From CAG-552 sp964516925 (GTDB taxonomy: Bacteria > Bacillota > Clostridia > Christensenellales > Pumilibacteraceae), in contig CAZEXL010000019.1 in NCBI GenBank assembly GCA_964516925.1, positions 1 through 27,282 on the forward strand: DNA of 27,282 bases. The letters run 5' to 3'. A program made the translations under genes and the position numbers. The notes below the pieces were generated by a model. The model was given only the letters and a program-made list of their open reading frames with translations. It did no database searches and was not told the origin of the DNA. The first letter of the stretch is position 1; each line of letters begins with the position of its first letter. Positions 24,870 to 27,282 of this stretch are shown in pieces.

Positions 24870-25052
24870 TTATTGTTGGTTTTCCTGACAACCGCAGCCG
24901 CAACCGCAACCGTTGCCGTCTTCGTTCATAACCGACTCTGCCTTAGACTTTATGTCGCTGACTATCTTGTCGGCTTTAGGACACATCTTTACGAGAAACA
25001 TGCCGCCGATAAGACCGAGTCCCACACCCAACGTAAAAGCGCCTTTTAGCAT
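24870..25052 (-). CDS. Small single-pass membrane protein with Cys-Gly tail (YtxH-like)
   Basis: 60 residues from ATG 25052, chosen by AAAGGAGG just upstream; a longer in-frame extension to 25421 runs antiframe through iscU and is rejected. A Gly-rich hydrophobic segment (about 4-22) is followed by a charged helix (KADKIVSDIKSKAESVM), as in YtxH-like proteins. The tail is GCGCGCGC with Cys49, 51, 53 and 55; Cys24 is the only other cysteine. It lies 83 nt behind iscU and before the terminator, so it is probably co-transcribed. Metal handling is a guess from the tail and context. Confidence 0.75.
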   Translation of the reverse strand: MLKGAFTLGVGLGLIGGMFLVKMCPKADKIVSDIKSKAESVMNEDGNGCGCGCGCQENQQ

Positions 25053-25135
25053 AACGTTACCTCCTTTACGGTTATTATGCTTACTTTTGCCAAGGCGTAT
25101 TCGCGGCTTGTACTGTAAAAAAATACCTTTACTTG

Positions 25136-25516
25136 TTACTTCTTGTTTTTGTATTCGGTAAGGTAGTTGTTGATAGCTTCCTTTATTGCTTCTTCGGCAA
25201 GTACCGAGCAGTGAATTTTTTGCGCGGGAAGTCCGCCAAGTTCGTCGATAACCTGCTTGTTGGTTATCTTTAGCGCTTCGTCCACGGTTTTGCCCTTTAT
25301 CATGGTAGTAGCTACCGACGAAGTTGCAATGGCAGCCGCACAACCGAACGTTTGAAAGCTTACGTCCTCGATGACGTCGTTTTCGTTGATCTTCATAAAG
25401 ATCTTCATTATATCGCCGCAAGTTGCGTTGCCTACCGTGCCTACCGCATTAGCATCCTTCATTTCGCCTACGTTGTGCGGATTGGAAAATTCCTTTATTA
25501 CTCTGTCGTTATACAT
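25136..25516 (-). CDS. iscU: Iron-sulfur cluster scaffold protein IscU/NifU-like
   Basis: 126 residues. Scaffold on which clusters are built from IscS sulfur. Cys33 (GNATCGD, with Asp35), Cys59 (FGCAAA) and Cys103 (KIHCSVL) are the three cluster-binding cysteines. ATG 25516 overlaps the iscS stop by one base (TAATG). No hscA, hscB or ferredoxin gene follows, as usual for the short Clostridia-type operon. Confidence 0.96.
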   Translation of the reverse strand: MYNDRVIKEFSNPHNVGEMKDANAVGTVGNATCGDIMKIFMKINENDVIEDVSFQTFGCAAAIATSSVATTMIKGKTVDEALKITNKQVIDELGGLPAQKIHCSVLAEEAIKEAINNYLTEYKNKK

Positions 25517-26694
25517 TATTTTTTACCTCCGTTAAATTCTGCAAACAGCGGCGACATCGCTCTTAGCTTGTTTACCGCATTGATTAAACTTTCTAATACA
25601 TAATCTACGTCCTCTTTGGTGGTATCCTTACCGAACGAGAACCTTATCGATCCGTGCGCTTTTTCGACCGGAAGTCCGGTAGCAAGCAAAACGTGCGACG
25701 GCTCGAGCGAGCCGGACGAACATGCCGATCCGGACGAACACGCTATTCCGCATAAGTCAAGAGTAAGCAGCAGCGATTCGCCTTCAATAAACTCGAACGC
25801 AAAGTTGGCGTTTTGCGGCAAGCGACGTTCTTTATCTCCGTTGTATACGATATACGGTATATTCTTTTCGACCGATTCAACGAAGTAATCGCGCAAATCT
25901 TTTATGTGTTTGTAGTTTTGGTCGAGCTTACTAAGAGCTTCTTCCAAAGCTTTGGCTATTCCGACGACGGCAGGAACGTTCGTCGTTCCACCGCGGCGAG
26001 TACGCTCCTGATGACCGCCGGCAATAAGCTTGTCGGGTTTTATGCCGCCTTTTACGTAAAGCACGCCGATACCCTTAGGACCGTAAAACTTATGCCCCGA
26101 AAAAGACATCATGTCCACGCCGAGATCGGCTATATCGACGGGGATAGAACCCATTGCCTGCACGGCGTCGGTATGGAAAATAGCTCCGTGACGATGCGCG
26201 ATTTCGCAAAGTTCCTTTATGGGCTGAACGGTGCCTATTTCGTTGTTCGCCATCATTACGCTTACGATCGACGTATCGTCGGTTATTGCAGCTTCCAAAT
26301 ACTCGGGACGAATTATGCCCTTTTCGTCGCAAGGAAGATACGTTACTTTGTAGCCTTCCTGCTCTAGCTGAGCAGCCGACGAAAGAATTGCCGCGTGCTC
26401 GATTTTGGAAGTTATTATATGCTTGCCCTTAGCGCCGTATGCGTGAGCACCGCCTTTAAGCGCCCAGTTGTCCGCCTCGGTTCCGCCCGATGTAAAATAA
26501 ATTTCAGTGAGCTTAACCTTTAGTAAATCGGCTATCTTGCGACGTGCCGCGTCCACGGCGTACGCACCCTCCTGCCCGAATGCGTGCATACTGTTTGCAT
26601 TACCGAATTTTTCGGTAAAGTACGGAAGCATTTCGGCAAGTACGGTCGGCGAAAGCGGCGTCGTTGCCGAATAATCTAAATATACTCTTCTCAT
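25516..26694 (-). CDS. iscS: Cysteine desulfurase
   Basis: 392 residues. PLP enzyme that takes sulfur from cysteine for Fe-S clusters and other thio-cofactors. The PLP lysine is Lys202 in SFSGHKFYGPKG; His100 and Asp176 (HTDAVQ) line the cofactor. Catalytic Cys325 lies in SGSACSSGSLEPSHVL; the long loop makes it an IscS/NifS class I enzyme. AGAGGT precedes the start, 13 nt after iscR. Confidence 0.97.
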   Translation of the reverse strand: MRRVYLDYSATTPLSPTVLAEMLPYFTEKFGNANSMHAFGQEGAYAVDAARRKIADLLKVKLTEIYFTSGGTEADNWALKGGAHAYGAKGKHIITSKIEHAAILSSAAQLEQEGYKVTYLPCDEKGIIRPEYLEAAITDDTSIVSVMMANNEIGTVQPIKELCEIAHRHGAIFHTDAVQAMGSIPVDIADLGVDMMSFSGHKFYGPKGIGVLYVKGGIKPDKLIAGGHQERTRRGGTTNVPAVVGIAKALEEALSKLDQNYKHIKDLRDYFVESVEKNIPYIVYNGDKERRLPQNANFAFEFIEGESLLLTLDLCGIACSSGSACSSGSLEPSHVLLATGLPVEKAHGSIRFSFGKDTTKEDVDYVLESLINAVNKLRAMSPLFAEFNGGKK

Positions 26695-26707
26695 AAAACT
26701 GTTACCT

Positions 26708-27103
26708 CTAATAACATTTATAGTCGTCTATCATATCTTTAAGTGTAAAGGAAGAAAGCAGTTTGTCCATTTCGTCGTATAACCGCAAGAATATTCTGCG
26801 ATTCGGGCAATATTCGTCGCTACATTCGCCGGTAGCACATTCAAGCTCGATGTGATCGTTTACGGCAACAAGAACATCCTTTACGGATATTTGTTCTGCC
26901 GGACGTGCCAACACGTAACCGCCTGAAGCTCCGCGCGTACTTTGAACGACGCCGGCTTTTTTGAGCATTCCGAGTAGCTGCTCCAAATATTTTTGACTAA
27001 GCCCCGTTTGTTTTGTTAGAGCCGAAAGCGATATCGTTTCGCCGCTTACGCCTATCAAGAAGCAAAGTCTTAATCCATAGTTTGCGCGTGTGGAAAACTT
27101 CAT
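26708..27103 (-). CDS. iscR: Rrf2 family transcriptional regulator, IscR-like
   Basis: 131 residues. Winged-helix repressor that senses cluster status in its Fe-S-bound form. The DNA-binding part includes LSALTKQTGLSQKYLEQLL and RGASGGYVLARP. Cys89, Cys94 and Cys99 match the three-cysteine cluster site. First gene of the operon, so autoregulation is likely. Confidence 0.94.
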   Translation of the reverse strand: MKFSTRANYGLRLCFLIGVSGETISLSALTKQTGLSQKYLEQLLGMLKKAGVVQSTRGASGGYVLARPAEQISVKDVLVAVNDHIELECATGECSDEYCPNRRIFLRLYDEMDKLLSSFTLKDMIDDYKCY

Positions 27104-27132
27104 AATTCCTACCTTTTTACTATGATATCGTA

Positions 27133-27161
27133 ATTATACACCTGCTTAACTGTCGTGTCAA
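27133..27161 (-). promoter_or_regulatory. Promoter of the isc operon with both hexamers at consensus
   Basis: TTGACA (27156-27161), 17-nt spacer, TATAAT (27133-27138). An imperfect dyad with ACAC and GTGT arms (27138-27141 and 27155-27158, 13 nt apart) spans the spacer and may be the IscR-like operator. A second TATAAT lies just upstream of the -35. Confidence 0.85.
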
Positions 27162-27227
27162 CAATATTATACGCCTTTTGAGGGATATTAAAAAATTTTT
27201 TACATAAAAAAGGAGAGAGTTGCAAAC

Positions 27228-27282
27228 TGAAGTGAACCCCAAAGTTTAGACAAAAAAATATTAAATTTGCGAATGAGTTCTG
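27228..27282 (-). mobile_element. End of an IS3-family insertion sequence (terminal repeat plus last codons of the transposase)
   Basis: The plus-strand motif TGAAGTGAACCCCAAAGTTT plus AGACA (27228-27252) resembles the TG-ACCC-AAGTT-GACA ends of IS3/IS150-type elements. On the minus strand an open frame entering from the edge reads RTHSQI and stops at 27261-27263, as expected for the C-terminus of an OrfB transposase (SPVQYRT-like). Most of the element lies outside the window. Confidence 0.6.

Noticed and set aside
24870..25421. A 183-residue version of the Cys-Gly protein
   Set aside because: The extension is Arg-rich antiframe translation of iscU; AAAGGAGG supports the 60-residue start at 25052.

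Overview
The window is about 27 kb of a Gram-positive, Clostridia-type chromosome, probably an uncultured gut Firmicute. The evidence is the gene order (isc genes, ruvX-DUF1292, rpsB-tsf-pyrH-frr-uppS-cdsA-dxr-rseP-ispG-[polC position]-rimP-nusA-ylxR-ylxQ-infB-rbfA-nrnA-truB-ribF), strong AGGAGG ribosome binding sites, sigma-A type promoters and a BspA-like leucine-rich-repeat protease. Every convincing gene lies on the minus strand, so transcription runs from high to low coordinates.

Right end to 23.8 kb: the end of an IS3-family insertion sequence touches the window edge, just upstream of a promoter with both hexamers at consensus (TTGACA-17-TATAAT). That promoter drives iscR-iscS-iscU and a small membrane protein with a Cys-Gly tail. 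Next come ruvX and a DUF1292 gene with a very Cys-rich tail; their terminator overlaps the rpsB promoter.

23.7 to 14 kb: rpsB-tsf with a terminator, pyrH, a new promoter, then a tightly overlapping run frr-uppS-cdsA-dxr-rseP-ispG (ribosome recycling, undecaprenyl and phospholipid precursors, the MEP isoprenoid pathway and site-2 protease). Where polC normally sits there is a 514-residue PolC-like protein that keeps the N-terminal, OB and exonuclease parts but has neither PHP nor polymerase domain.

14 to 3.7 kb: a promoter and a leader hairpin start the rimP-nusA-ylxR-ylxQ-infB-rbfA-nrnA-truB-ribF operon (transcription elongation, translation initiation, ribosome and tRNA maturation, flavin cofactors). 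It is followed by an endonuclease-IV-like gene and then pepP-like/efp with a separate promoter.

3.7 kb to the left end: a roughly 450 bp island of three interspersed repeat types, each present twice, separates the core genes from an AT-rich accessory operon. That operon has a near-consensus promoter, two paralogous membrane-anchored proteins with six shared cysteines, and a secreted S8 subtilase that continues into BspA-type leucine-rich repeats and is cut by the window edge. No tRNA, rRNA or CRISPR array was seen. The least explained parts are the accessory protease operon, the polymerase-less PolC relative, the repeat island and the rpsB leader.
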